Assembly (NCBI RefSeq): GCF_016464385.1
Contig: NZ_JADMLH010000003.1
Location: 1-64,000, forward strand
DNA length: 64,000 nucleotides
Direction of reading: 5' to 3'
Source: Nucisporomicrobium flavum
GTDB taxonomy: Bacteria; Actinomycetota; Actinomycetes; Mycobacteriales; Micromonosporaceae
The translations under genes and the position numbers were made by a program. Below the pieces are notes generated by a model. The model made no database searches, had not been told where the DNA came from, and worked only from the letters and a program-made list of their open reading frames with translations. This document shows, in pieces, positions 50,801 through 59,849 of this stretch (the first letter of the stretch is position 1; the number at the start of each line of letters is the position of its first letter).

Positions 50801-53489
50801 CCGGACCGTCAACGCCAACGCGAACGGCACCCCGGTCACGGTCCAGGTCACGCTCACCGACAGCGATGTGGCGTACGTGGGCGCGTTCGCCTACTACGAC
50901 GACGGCACCACCGCCGGGGCGCAGAGCGACGCCGGACGCTGGGACCTGCGGCCGCACCTGGCGACCAGCGTCTCCGGCACGGTCGTCGACGAGGCGACGC
51001 TCAAGCCGGTCGCCGGGGCCACGGTCACCCTCCAGCCGACGGGTACGGTCGCGACCACCGACAGCGCGGGCAAGTACGCGTTCACCGGGCTCACGCCGGG
51101 CTCGTACCAGATCTCGGCGGTCCTGGGCACCAACCGCTGCGCGCTGTTCGCCGGCTCGGACCTGGAGCTGCCGGAAGGCCCGGCCGGGGTGGACCTCGCG
51201 CTGAAGCCGCAGGGTGACGCGTTCGGCTACACCTGCACCGTCGCGGCCGCCACGTTCATCCCCGGCACCACCGCGGTCCCGATGGAGGACTGGCAGAGCC
51301 CGGAGATCGAGCTGCCGTTCACCTTCAACTACTACGGCCGCGACCTCACGGCGATCCGGGTCGACAAGGCCGGCGCCGCCCAGTTCAACCAGCCGAACGA
51401 GTACAACGGCGGGTCGCTCGCGGGGCCGAACTCGATCCCGGACCCGCACGACGTCAATGCCATCGTCGCGCCGCTGTGGGGCTACTTCGAGGCCGAGGAC
51501 TACAACGACCTCATCCACACCGCCGTGGTGGGCGAGGCGCCCAACCGCAAGGTCGTCGTGGAGTGGCGCAACCTCTACCGCAGCCTCGACGACGCCCACA
51601 CGACGTTCTCGGTCGAGATGATCATCGGCGAGGACCAGTCCATCACGTTCAACTACCAGAACCTGCCGGTCGACAAGCTCGCCGCGTCCGAGGCCGTGGT
51701 GGGCATCGAGAGTCCCGGCGGCCGCAACGGCGTGCAGTTCCAGGACAACCAGCCGGTCGTGGCCAACGGGCAGGCGATCACCTTCCGCTACCCGGAGAAC
51801 CCGCAGCCGCTCGGCTCGTGGTCGCTGTCCGGCAAGGTCACGGACCGCAACGATGCCCCGTACGCGTTCAACGAGGTCCGCCTGGAGCCGATGGGCGTCT
51901 CGTACTGGACGGGCCGCGACGGATCGTTCCAGTACACCGATCTCGAGACCGGCGACTACCACCTGCGCAGCAACGGCGACAACGAATGGCGCTGCGGTGA
52001 CATGGCGCTGGGTGACGTCTTCCTGGACACCGACGCCGTCGTGGACCTGCACCAGAGCCGGCAGGTCGACGGGGCCGGATACCGCTGCAAGGCCACGCGG
52101 GACAGGCCGTTCACCCGGGCGACCACCGCGCTCGCGCTGACCGGCGACAACGCGTACAAGAGCACCGCCCTGCCCTTCGCCTTCCCGTTCTACGGCACCA
52201 ATTACTCGACCGCCTGGGTGGACACCAACGGCGTGCTGTACTTCGCCGACCCGGGCGCGTCCAAGCCGGTGTCCTCCTCGCTGCCCGACCCGGCCGGCCC
52301 GAACAACCTGGTCGCACCCCTCTGGTCCGACCTGCTGGTCGACGCCTCGTCGAGCGTGCGGACCGCCACCATCGGCAAGGCGCCGAACCGGCAGTTCGTG
52401 GTCGAGTGGCGGGACGTGCAGCTCTCCTGGAACCCGGGTGAGCGGTTCTCGTTCGAGGTCCTGCTCGGCGAGCACGGCGGGGTCTCGTTCACCTACACCG
52501 CCGCGCCCGACGTCTCCCTCGGCAGCTCGGATGCCACGATCGGCATCGAGAACCAGGGCGGGACGGCCGGTTACCAGTACTCGTACCAGGACACCGACGT
52601 CCGGTCGGGCGACTCGGTGTTCTTCCACCCGCCGGGCGACGAGGGCTGGACGCTGTCCGGCACGGTGCGCAAGCCGGACGGCACGCCCTCGGCGGGCACG
52701 ACCGTCAAGCTCGGCACGGAGGTGGGCGGACCGGCGACGGTCACGCAGGCCGACGGACGGTACGAGTTCACCGGGCTGGAGAGCGACGACTACGACATCT
52801 ACGTCAGCGAGGAGTCCCGCTGCGGCGACATCGCCTCGGCGCTCAACGTGCACGTCGAGTGGTCCGACACCCGTGACTTCACCGTCGCGCGGAAGAAGGA
52901 CAAGTACGGCTACGCCTGCACGGTGCAGAAGGACACCCCGTTCGTCCGCGGCACCCAGCAGATCACCATGACCGACGACTACTTCCAGAAGCTGGACCTG
53001 CCGTTCGCGTTCAACCTGTACGGCACCGACCGCACATCGGTCTGGTACGACCCGTACGGCACGGTCTACGGCGTCCTGCCCTCACTCCGGGACCCGGACG
53101 ACCCCGACTACTGGTGGTTCCACACGTCGACGCCGATCCCGACCGCCGACCAGATGAACACCCTCATCGTCCCGTTCGGCCGCGACTTCTGGCTCGACGG
53201 CGACGCGTCGATGTGGACCAGCGTGCTCGGCGAGCCCGGCCGGCGGCAGTTCGTGATCGAGTGGCGCAACGTGCGCTTCACGCCCAGCGGCCCGCAGCTG
53301 TCGGTCGAGGTCATCCTCAACGAGGACGGCTCGATGCTGTTCAACTACGACAACATCACCGCGGCCCTCGTCAACAACGGTGGCGGCGCGGCCGGCGTCG
53401 AGAACCCGGACGGTACCGACGGCCTCTCGATCTCCCAGTACGACGACACCCTGCGCGACCACGAAGCCATCCTCATCCGCCGCTCCTGA
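47898..53489 (+). CDS. Giant secreted multidomain protein (DNRLRE, LamG, repeated nidogen-like modules)
   Basis: 1863 residues; ATG at 47,898 after GGGGGAAA. The signal peptide ends near AVAEPS. The N-terminal region resembles DNRLRE-type actinobacterial proteins (SGGEDTAF-like, VYREVLPGVDLRVEAGVDGF, VRTFFEFNTTKVKNKNVSKA). A LamG-like lectin module lies near 720-930 (AAHFKLDEGTGTSTADAYTA, TVGAWVKLTTKTTNRTVV). Three modules follow from about 1010, each a carboxypeptidase-regulatory-like fold (VSGTVVDEATLKPVAGATVT) plus a nidogen-like domain (ELPFTFNYYGRDL ... NAIVAPLWGYF ... VVVEWRNLY). It lies 29 bases before the Rhs gene and probably acts with it. Confidence 0.8.
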   Translation: MVRSSVLSRVRTTYATVLLLGVSAAVLAPGAPAVAEPSAPPSESAAASDAARKGAHRVEVVGERTETATLWANPNGSFTLESSLMPIRVKRGKGWVATDPTLKRNADGSLSPTAAVAPMRFSGGGDTAFASMGADDKQIRLGWGKKLPTPEVHGSAAVYREVLPGVDLRVEAGVDGFTHMLVVKNRRAAANPALERVRMALSSSGLRTRKAAKGPGVIAAVDGRGEVRMQGTATMWDSRTRDGKRGEIEPRQAPVKVELGSGAMTIVPDLKLLRGRDTKFPVMIDPVWQITGVGLNHWSTVASHTSSAFYNQGLPSSSNSYAGEIKVGKSPEDGGFLVRTFFEFNTTKVKNKNVSKATFSIKQTWSSSHCGDSTARVTQLWGTNNTDQNTTWNTGWNKDRSGWLSAQGTSKSLKFFNSGKCPVGPADFDATGFVQKKARDGASVATLGLRAKDESDTKSWKRYDKNTAQLSITYNSYPNKPDQMAVDGKTCNNGSKLWVRTRTPLLKARVTDPDTGQPMTGRLYWSPSSAGVSSSRLVTRSDLGNPGIAQGNATASLADGDYYLQSRSNDQIDNSLWSAKCPFTVDATAPPKPTGVSATMYKDANPAGGLGQPDLFTFNPPSVRTDFDHFCYTVADTTDSTSCKKVSPDANGVGQATIYPAKQGVNTLRVWSVDKAGNLSKGTGGTDADFFQYEFGVGPGSLPAAHFKLDEGTGTSTADAYTAHPDTATITGATWVAGRGSAGKALSFNGTNQFAATAGPLTGRNTTDTGNTPVRTDQSLTVGAWVKLTTKTTNRTVVSQDGSKSSAFSLEYNLSCDCWRFSLNQTDVAAPAVTTAAGPAGAALNVWTHLQGAYDSANRTLALYVNGRLAKSVAVPVAMWNAGGGVAIGRAKLNGANTAFFAGQIDDVKVWNRLTAVSDAKAQFYPVAPIVTTASPDVTVGTAFTLTLSSGGDTNVKKFKYYTSIADVRTVNANANGTPVTVQVTLTDSDVAYVGAFAYYDDGTTAGAQSDAGRWDLRPHLATSVSGTVVDEATLKPVAGATVTLQPTGTVATTDSAGKYAFTGLTPGSYQISAVLGTNRCALFAGSDLELPEGPAGVDLALKPQGDAFGYTCTVAAATFIPGTTAVPMEDWQSPEIELPFTFNYYGRDLTAIRVDKAGAAQFNQPNEYNGGSLAGPNSIPDPHDVNAIVAPLWGYFEAEDYNDLIHTAVVGEAPNRKVVVEWRNLYRSLDDAHTTFSVEMIIGEDQSITFNYQNLPVDKLAASEAVVGIESPGGRNGVQFQDNQPVVANGQAITFRYPENPQPLGSWSLSGKVTDRNDAPYAFNEVRLEPMGVSYWTGRDGSFQYTDLETGDYHLRSNGDNEWRCGDMALGDVFLDTDAVVDLHQSRQVDGAGYRCKATRDRPFTRATTALALTGDNAYKSTALPFAFPFYGTNYSTAWVDTNGVLYFADPGASKPVSSSLPDPAGPNNLVAPLWSDLLVDASSSVRTATIGKAPNRQFVVEWRDVQLSWNPGERFSFEVLLGEHGGVSFTYTAAPDVSLGSSDATIGIENQGGTAGYQYSYQDTDVRSGDSVFFHPPGDEGWTLSGTVRKPDGTPSAGTTVKLGTEVGGPATVTQADGRYEFTGLESDDYDIYVSEESRCGDIASALNVHVEWSDTRDFTVARKKDKYGYACTVQKDTPFVRGTQQITMTDDYFQKLDLPFAFNLYGTDRTSVWYDPYGTVYGVLPSLRDPDDPDYWWFHTSTPIPTADQMNTLIVPFGRDFWLDGDASMWTSVLGEPGRRQFVIEWRNVRFTPSGPQLSVEVILNEDGSMLFNYDNITAALVNNGGGAAGVENPDGTDGLSISQYDDTLRDHEAILIRRS

Positions 53490-53518
53490 ACCACCTTCAC
53501 GAACCGGGAGACCCCCTC

Positions 53519-56500
53519 ATGAGGATGGCCCCTGCCCGCAGGACCCTCGTCTGCGTCATGGTCGCGTCGGTCACGCTGGTCCTCGGCGTCCGCGCGCCCG
53601 CGTACGCCGACCCCGGCTACGACCACCCGGCGCCGCAGGACGCCAAGCCGGTGCCGATGACGAAGGTGCCGGTCCGCGCCGCCGTCATGCCGAACACGAA
53701 GATGCTCACCGGCGCGGTGCCGGACGCGGCGTGGCCGACCGGCGCCGCCGAGGTCGCCGCGACCGGCCGGCCCGCCAAAGCCGGCGCCCTGCCGGTCAAG
53801 GTCGCCTCGACCACGGCGGCCACCCTGCGCGTGGAGTTCCTCGACCGGGCCGCCAGCGACCGGGCCGGGGTGCCCGGAGTGCTGCTGCGCGTCGGCGCCG
53901 CCCCGGGCGCCACGACCCGGGCCGCCGCGGTGGCCGGGACCCGGGTGCCGCTGAGCATCGACTACCGCGGGTTCCGCAACCTTTACGGCGGGGACTGGGC
54001 CTCCCGGCTGCGGGCGGTCGCGCTGCCCGACTGCGCCCTCACCACGCCGTCCGCGGCGGCGTGCGCGGGAAAGCCGCTCGCCGGCTCCAACGACTACCGG
54101 CGCGGCGTGCTCACCACGACCGCCTCCCTGGCGGCCTCCGGCACCTCGCTGGTCGCGCTGGTCGGCGGCGAGTCCGGACCGGCCGGCGACTTCGGCGCCA
54201 CCGACGTCGCGCCGTCCTCCACCTGGCAGGCCGGCGGCAGCACCGGCGACTTCACCTGGAGCTATCCGCTGCGGATGCCGCCCGCGCTGGGTGGCCAGGC
54301 GCCCAAGGTGAGCTTCAACTACTCCTCGCAGTCCATCGACGGGCGGACGTCGGCCACCAACAACCAGCCGTCCTGGCTGGGCGAGGGCTTCGAGTACTCG
54401 CCGGGTTACGTCGAGCGCAAGTACAAGAGCTGCCTCGACGACATGGGCGGCAACGCCAACAACAGCAAGAAGACCGGCGACTTCTGCCAGTCGGACGGCT
54501 CGAGCGTGGTGCTCTCGCTGGGCGGGTCGACGAACGAGCTGATCTACAACGCGACCGACAAGTACTGGCACCCGAAGAAGGACGACGGCACGAAGGTCGA
54601 GCTGGCGAAAGACACCAGCTTCGCCAACGGTGACGACGACGGCGAGTACTGGAAGGCCACCACGTCCGACGGTGTGCAGTACTGGTTCGGGCGCAACCGG
54701 CTGCCCGGCTGGAGTGCGAACAAGGCCGAGACCAAGTCGGTCTGGACCGTGCCGGTGGCCGGCAACAACACCGACGAGACCTGCCACAAGGACGCCTTCG
54801 TCGACTCCTTCTGCGACGAGGGCTGGCGCTGGAACCTCGACTACGTCGTGGACCCGCACCAGAACACGCTCTCGTACTGGTACGCGGCGGAGGACAACTG
54901 GTACGGCCGCAACAACGACGCGACCAAGCGCTCGAAGTACACCCGCGGCGGCATGCTGAGCCGGATCGACTACGGCACCCGTACCGATGACATCTTCGGC
55001 ACGGCGCCGATGCAGGTCCTCTTCGATCCGGACGACCGCTGTTCCAAGACGACCGGCTGCGACATCGACGACAAGGACAACTGGAAGAACTGGCTCGACA
55101 CCCCGCTGGACAAGCGGTGCAAGGAGAACACCGACTGCAAGGACAACTTCTCGCCGACGTTCTGGTCGACCAAGCGGCTGGCGAAGGTGACCACGCAGGT
55201 CTGGGGCGGCTCGGGCTACCGCAAGGTCGATTCGTGGACGCTGCGGGCGTCGTGGACCGAGCCGCTGGACGGCAACCACGCCGGGCTCTGGCTCGCCGGC
55301 ATCACCCACACCGGCCACGTCGGCGGGACGATCACGCTGCCGGAGACCGTGCTGACCGGCACGAAGATGAACAACCGCGTGGACTCGAATTCCGACGACA
55401 TCTACGCGTACGCATGGCCTCGCCTGACCGCGATCCGCAGTGAGAGCGGGGGCCAGACGTCGGTCTTCTACACCGACCCGCAGTGCGTCGCGGACACGCT
55501 CGAGCCGGACAAGGACCACCTCGACACCAACCAGCTGCTCTGCTACCCGGTCAAGTGGACCCCGGACGGGTTCGAGAACCCGATCGTGGACTACTTCCAC
55601 AAGTACGTGCTCCGCGCCGTCACCGAGACCGACCTGACCGGCGGCTCGCCCTCGGTGAAGAGCAAGTACGAGTACCTCGGCAAACCGGCCTGGCACTACG
55701 ACGAGTACAACGGCCTGGTCAAGAAGTCCCGGCTGACCTGGGGCCAGTGGCGCGGCTACGAGGGCGTACGGGTCCTGCGCGGCGAGGCGGGGGAGCAGAC
55801 CCGCACCGAGACGTCCTACTTCCGGGGCATGGACGGCGACAAGACCACGGGCGGGCGGCGCGACATCAGCCTGCCGGCGATCGACACGTCGCCGGCCGTC
55901 GCGGACTCGGACGCCTTCGCGGGCATGGTGCGTGAGGAGCGCACGTACGACAACGACAAGGTCATCTCGGCGAGCGTCTCCACACCGTGGCAGTCGGCGG
56001 CCACCGCGACCCGGACCGTCGACAACGTCGCCACCGAGGCGCGCTTCGTCAACGTCGCGGCGACCCGCAGCCGTACCCTGCGCCCGGCGGACGACTCGTG
56101 GCGCCGCACGACCAAGACCATGAAGTACGACGACCGCGGCATGCTCGTGCAGACCGACGACGGCGGCGACGACGCGGTGGTCGGCAGCGACACCGTTCCC
56201 GGCGACGAGACGTGCGTCAAGACGACGTACGCCCGCAACAGCACCATCTGGATCATGGATCGGCCGTCGAAGGTCGAGACGTACGCGCGCCCCTGCGCGG
56301 TCGCGCCGAAGACCGCCGACGACGTCATCGGGATCACCCGCAACTTCTTCGACAACTCGGTGAGCGCGGGCGCCGCGCCGAGCACCTACGGCGACGTGAC
56401 CCGGGTGGAGTCGCTGGCCACCTGGAGCAGCCCCACGAGCATGACGTTCGTCGCGCAGCAGCGGGCGCACTACGACGACTACGGCCGTACCGATCAGGCG

Positions 56501-59500
56501 TGGGACCTGGCCGGCGTCAAGCGCACCACCGCGTACGACCGGGTGTCCGGCGGCGGCGTCGTCAAGGTCACGCAGACCACCGTGGCCGACTCGAAGCTGC
56601 ACACGACGTCGTCGGAGTTCGACCCGGCGTGGGGCGCGCAGACCGCCGCGGTGGACGAGAACGAGAACCGTACCGACATCACGTTCGACGCCCTGGGGCG
56701 TACGGCCGCGGTGTGGCAGCCGGGCCGGAGCCGCTCGGCCGGCGCGAACGCCGTGTTCACGTACGAGATGCGCACCGACGGCGTGGTCGCCACCCGCACC
56801 CAGACGCTCAACGCGGCCGGCAACTACGTCACCAGCTACACGCTCTTCGACTCGCTGCTGCGCAAGCGTCAGACCCAGGCCGACTCGCCGACCGCGAAGT
56901 CGCGCATGGTGACGGAGACCCGCTACGACTCGGCCGGCAGGGCGGTGCTCGAGCTGGGCCCGGTGGTCAACAACAACCCGCCGGGCAAGGACCTGGCCAC
57001 CGTCGAGGCGGACCTGGTCTACCCGCAGACCCGGACCACCTACGATCAGGCCGGCCGGACGATCGCGCAGATCTTCCAGCCGCGCGGCACCGAGCGCTGG
57101 CGCACCACGATGGTCTACGGCGGTGACCGCACCAGCAAGATCCCGCCGCAGGGCGGCACGGCGGTGCAGACCGTCACCAACGCCATCGGCAAGACCGTCG
57201 CCCTCAAGCAGTACAAGCCCGGCGCCGGGGTCGACAGCGGCACGGTCACCAGCTACGCCTACAACCGCAAGGGCGAGCTGGTGCTGGTCACCGGCCCGGG
57301 CGGCGCCAAGTGGGAGTACAAGCGCGACCTGCGGGGCCGGCTCGTCCAGACCAAGGACCCGGACAAGGGTACGGTCGACTACACGTTCGACACCGCCGAC
57401 CGCATGGCCACCGTGTCCGACGCACGCGGCGCCGCGTCCGCGCTGAAGTACTCGTACGACGGGCTGGGCCGCAAGACCGGCATCTTCGACAAGGCCACCA
57501 ACGCCAAGCGGGCCACCTGGGCGTACGACACGGCTCCCGGCGGCAAGGGCAAGGTCGCGTCGACCAGCCGGTGGGTCGGGTCGGACGAGTACAAGACCGC
57601 GATCCGCGGCTACAACCCCCGCGGGCTGTCCACGGGCACCACGACCACGCTGCCGGCATCCGAGGGAGCGCTGGCCGGCGATTACTCGTACATCATCGGC
57701 TACAACATCGCGACGGACAGCAGCGTCTCCGGCTACACGTACGGCGGCCGCGCCGACCTGATGCCGGAGACGATCTTCTACAACTACGACCCGGCGAGCG
57801 GCCTGCCGTCCAGCGTGGACAGCGACTACCCGGGCGCCAACGCGTACGTGAAATCGACGTCGTACTCCGGGATCGCGCAGCCGACCGGCTTCGTGCTGAC
57901 CACCGACAAGCGCGGTGCGGTGGAGACCTACCGCGACTACGCGTACGACCTGTCCACCGGCCGGCTCGACCACTCGACGACCAGCACCACCTCCAAGGGC
58001 GTGCTGTCCCAGCCGCAGTACAGCTACGACGACGCCGGCAACATCACCCGCATCTCGGATCCGCTGACCGGGCTCGGCGGCAACGCCGACACCCAGTGCT
58101 TCTCGCAGGACTATCTCCAGCGCCTGACCGAGGCCTGGACACCGGGCGACGGCAGCTGCGACCCGGCCAAGCGCAGCGTGGCGGGACTCGGCGGCCCGGC
58201 CAAGTACTGGCAGTCGTGGACCTACGACGACGCGGGAAACCGCAAGAGCCAGACCGACCACGGGACGCCGTCCGGCGACGCCCTCACCGAGTATCAGATC
58301 GCCGACGGCAAGAACGCCCTGGCGAGCACCACCGGCGCCATGGCCGGCACGTACGGCTACGACGAGATCGGCAATCTGAAGCGGCGCCCGACCGGGTCCG
58401 GCGACCAGACCCTGACCTGGGACGCCGAGGGGCATCTGGCGTCGGTCACCAGCGGGTCGAGCACCACGACGTTCCTCTACGACGCCGGCGGCACCCGCCT
58501 GCTGCGCAAGGACCCGCTGGTCACCACGGTCTACCTGGGCGACGTCGAGATCCGGCTGACCCGGGCGACCGGCGCGATCGCCGAGACGCGCAGCTACAAG
58601 TGGGCCGACCAGACCGTCGCGATGCGCACCACCAGCGGCGTCACCTGGCTGGCCAACGACCACCAGGGCACCGCCAACCTCCTCATCGACGCGGCCACCC
58701 AGCGCACCACGGTCCGCTACCAGTCGCCGTTCGGCGGCAACCGGGGCAGTGCGCCGCAGTGGCCCAACCAACGCGGCTTCCTCGGCGGTCAGGCCGATCC
58801 GACCGGGCTGACCCATCTCGGCGCCCGCGAGTACGACCCGGTCATCGCCCGGTTCGTCTCGGTCGACCCGGTGCTGGACAACGCCGACCCGCAGCAGATG
58901 AACGGGTACTCGTACGCCGACAACAACCCGATCTCGTCGTGCGACCCGGACGGCCAGCGGCCGTACCTCGAGCCCGGAGAGGCCGCCTACCCGCCCGCCA
59001 AGGGCGGCGGCGGCGGTGGTGGCGGCGGTGACAGCGGCGACTCCGAGGGCAGCGACCGCTGGTGGGAGGTCTTCAAGATCCCGCACGATGCCGCGATCGC
59101 CGAGCGGGTGCGGCAGATCAAGATCAAGTGGCCGCACGCCCGGGTCACCGTCACCCAGGCCGACAACTTCATCCGGGAGGGATCGTCCAAGGGCAACAAC
59201 AAGCCCGGGTACGCCGACCTCATCTGCTGGAACTGTGACAGCGGCCGGATCTACATCTGGGAGATGAAGCACAAGGGCGGCCAGGCGGAGGCCGAGGGAC
59301 CGGCCCAGCTGACCCGCTACGTGAACAAGCTCCAGGCTCAGATCCAGACCGATCCCAAGTACGCCGCGGAAAGCAAGAAACAGGTGGAGAAGGGCCCGCG
59401 CTTCGGCGTGGCGATGAACTCCTCCATTCCCAATCCGGCGAAACCTGGCTCGACGATCCTGGTGGAGGACGGCGCGGCGGACGGCATCCAGGTCTATTCG

Positions 59501-59812
59501 TTCGAGGACAACGACAAGGAACCCGCGGCGACGCCGACGCCGACCGCCACGTCCACCCCGACGCCGATAGCGACCGACTATCCGCGCCCCGGCGGGCGGA
59601 CGCCCAGCCCGTCCACGAGCGCCCGGGCGCCGGAACTGCCCGCGAACGACGGAGTCAAGGTGGGCGCGCCCGACGTCGAGACCGTCGTCGCGGTGGTAGC
59701 CGTGGTCGCGGTGGTGGCCGTCGTGGTGGTCGCCGCGATCGTGCTCGCCCCGGTCGCCGTCGCCGCGGTCGCCGTCGTGGCCGGCATCGGGTCGCTGTTC
59801 GCATGGGGATAA
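53519..59812 (+). CDS. Rhs/YD-repeat protein with PD-(D/E)XK-like toxin tip and hydrophobic C-terminus
   Basis: 2097 residues; ATG at 53,519, GGGAG 8 bases upstream. Signal peptide 1-31. An SpvB/TcdB-like N-terminal part (SYPLRMPPALGGQAPKVSFN) precedes YD repeats (YDDAGNITRISDP, YDEIGNLKRRPTG). The Rhs core ends at GAREYDPVIARFVSVDPVLD and NGYSYADNNPISSCDPDG (about 1795). After a Gly-rich linker the variable tip has D-x(n)-E-x-K (GYADLICWNCDSGRIYIWEM, then KHKGG; about 1895-1915), the signature of PD-(D/E)XK nucleases. A Pro/Thr-rich stretch follows. The last 40 residues are almost all Val/Ala (AVVAVVAVVAVVVVAAIVLA), probably membrane-inserting. Two small downstream genes occupy the immunity position. 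Confidence 0.87.
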   Translation: MRMAPARRTLVCVMVASVTLVLGVRAPAYADPGYDHPAPQDAKPVPMTKVPVRAAVMPNTKMLTGAVPDAAWPTGAAEVAATGRPAKAGALPVKVASTTAATLRVEFLDRAASDRAGVPGVLLRVGAAPGATTRAAAVAGTRVPLSIDYRGFRNLYGGDWASRLRAVALPDCALTTPSAAACAGKPLAGSNDYRRGVLTTTASLAASGTSLVALVGGESGPAGDFGATDVAPSSTWQAGGSTGDFTWSYPLRMPPALGGQAPKVSFNYSSQSIDGRTSATNNQPSWLGEGFEYSPGYVERKYKSCLDDMGGNANNSKKTGDFCQSDGSSVVLSLGGSTNELIYNATDKYWHPKKDDGTKVELAKDTSFANGDDDGEYWKATTSDGVQYWFGRNRLPGWSANKAETKSVWTVPVAGNNTDETCHKDAFVDSFCDEGWRWNLDYVVDPHQNTLSYWYAAEDNWYGRNNDATKRSKYTRGGMLSRIDYGTRTDDIFGTAPMQVLFDPDDRCSKTTGCDIDDKDNWKNWLDTPLDKRCKENTDCKDNFSPTFWSTKRLAKVTTQVWGGSGYRKVDSWTLRASWTEPLDGNHAGLWLAGITHTGHVGGTITLPETVLTGTKMNNRVDSNSDDIYAYAWPRLTAIRSESGGQTSVFYTDPQCVADTLEPDKDHLDTNQLLCYPVKWTPDGFENPIVDYFHKYVLRAVTETDLTGGSPSVKSKYEYLGKPAWHYDEYNGLVKKSRLTWGQWRGYEGVRVLRGEAGEQTRTETSYFRGMDGDKTTGGRRDISLPAIDTSPAVADSDAFAGMVREERTYDNDKVISASVSTPWQSAATATRTVDNVATEARFVNVAATRSRTLRPADDSWRRTTKTMKYDDRGMLVQTDDGGDDAVVGSDTVPGDETCVKTTYARNSTIWIMDRPSKVETYARPCAVAPKTADDVIGITRNFFDNSVSAGAAPSTYGDVTRVESLATWSSPTSMTFVAQQRAHYDDYGRTDQAWDLAGVKRTTAYDRVSGGGVVKVTQTTVADSKLHTTSSEFDPAWGAQTAAVDENENRTDITFDALGRTAAVWQPGRSRSAGANAVFTYEMRTDGVVATRTQTLNAAGNYVTSYTLFDSLLRKRQTQADSPTAKSRMVTETRYDSAGRAVLELGPVVNNNPPGKDLATVEADLVYPQTRTTYDQAGRTIAQIFQPRGTERWRTTMVYGGDRTSKIPPQGGTAVQTVTNAIGKTVALKQYKPGAGVDSGTVTSYAYNRKGELVLVTGPGGAKWEYKRDLRGRLVQTKDPDKGTVDYTFDTADRMATVSDARGAASALKYSYDGLGRKTGIFDKATNAKRATWAYDTAPGGKGKVASTSRWVGSDEYKTAIRGYNPRGLSTGTTTTLPASEGALAGDYSYIIGYNIATDSSVSGYTYGGRADLMPETIFYNYDPASGLPSSVDSDYPGANAYVKSTSYSGIAQPTGFVLTTDKRGAVETYRDYAYDLSTGRLDHSTTSTTSKGVLSQPQYSYDDAGNITRISDPLTGLGGNADTQCFSQDYLQRLTEAWTPGDGSCDPAKRSVAGLGGPAKYWQSWTYDDAGNRKSQTDHGTPSGDALTEYQIADGKNALASTTGAMAGTYGYDEIGNLKRRPTGSGDQTLTWDAEGHLASVTSGSSTTTFLYDAGGTRLLRKDPLVTTVYLGDVEIRLTRATGAIAETRSYKWADQTVAMRTTSGVTWLANDHQGTANLLIDAATQRTTVRYQSPFGGNRGSAPQWPNQRGFLGGQADPTGLTHLGAREYDPVIARFVSVDPVLDNADPQQMNGYSYADNNPISSCDPDGQRPYLEPGEAAYPPAKGGGGGGGGGDSGDSEGSDRWWEVFKIPHDAAIAERVRQIKIKWPHARVTVTQADNFIREGSSKGNNKPGYADLICWNCDSGRIYIWEMKHKGGQAEAEGPAQLTRYVNKLQAQIQTDPKYAAESKKQVEKGPRFGVAMNSSIPNPAKPGSTILVEDGAADGIQVYSFEDNDKEPAATPTPTATSTPTPIATDYPRPGGRTPSPSTSARAPELPANDGVKVGAPDVETVVAVVAVVAVVAVVVVAAIVLAPVAVAAVAVVAGIGSLFAWG

Positions 59813-59849
59813 TGGCACTCCTGCGAGCGGAAGGAGCCGGAGGCAACCG

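Noticed and set aside
47841..52853. A 1670-codon open frame antisense to the giant secreted protein, and similar ones at 53,345-59,962, 32,138-35,026, 34,522-36,801 and 5,385-7,688
   Set aside because: All mirror genuine genes in high-GC DNA, are Arg/Gly/Val/Ala-rich, lack domains and ribosome binding sites; third-position GC follows the other strand.
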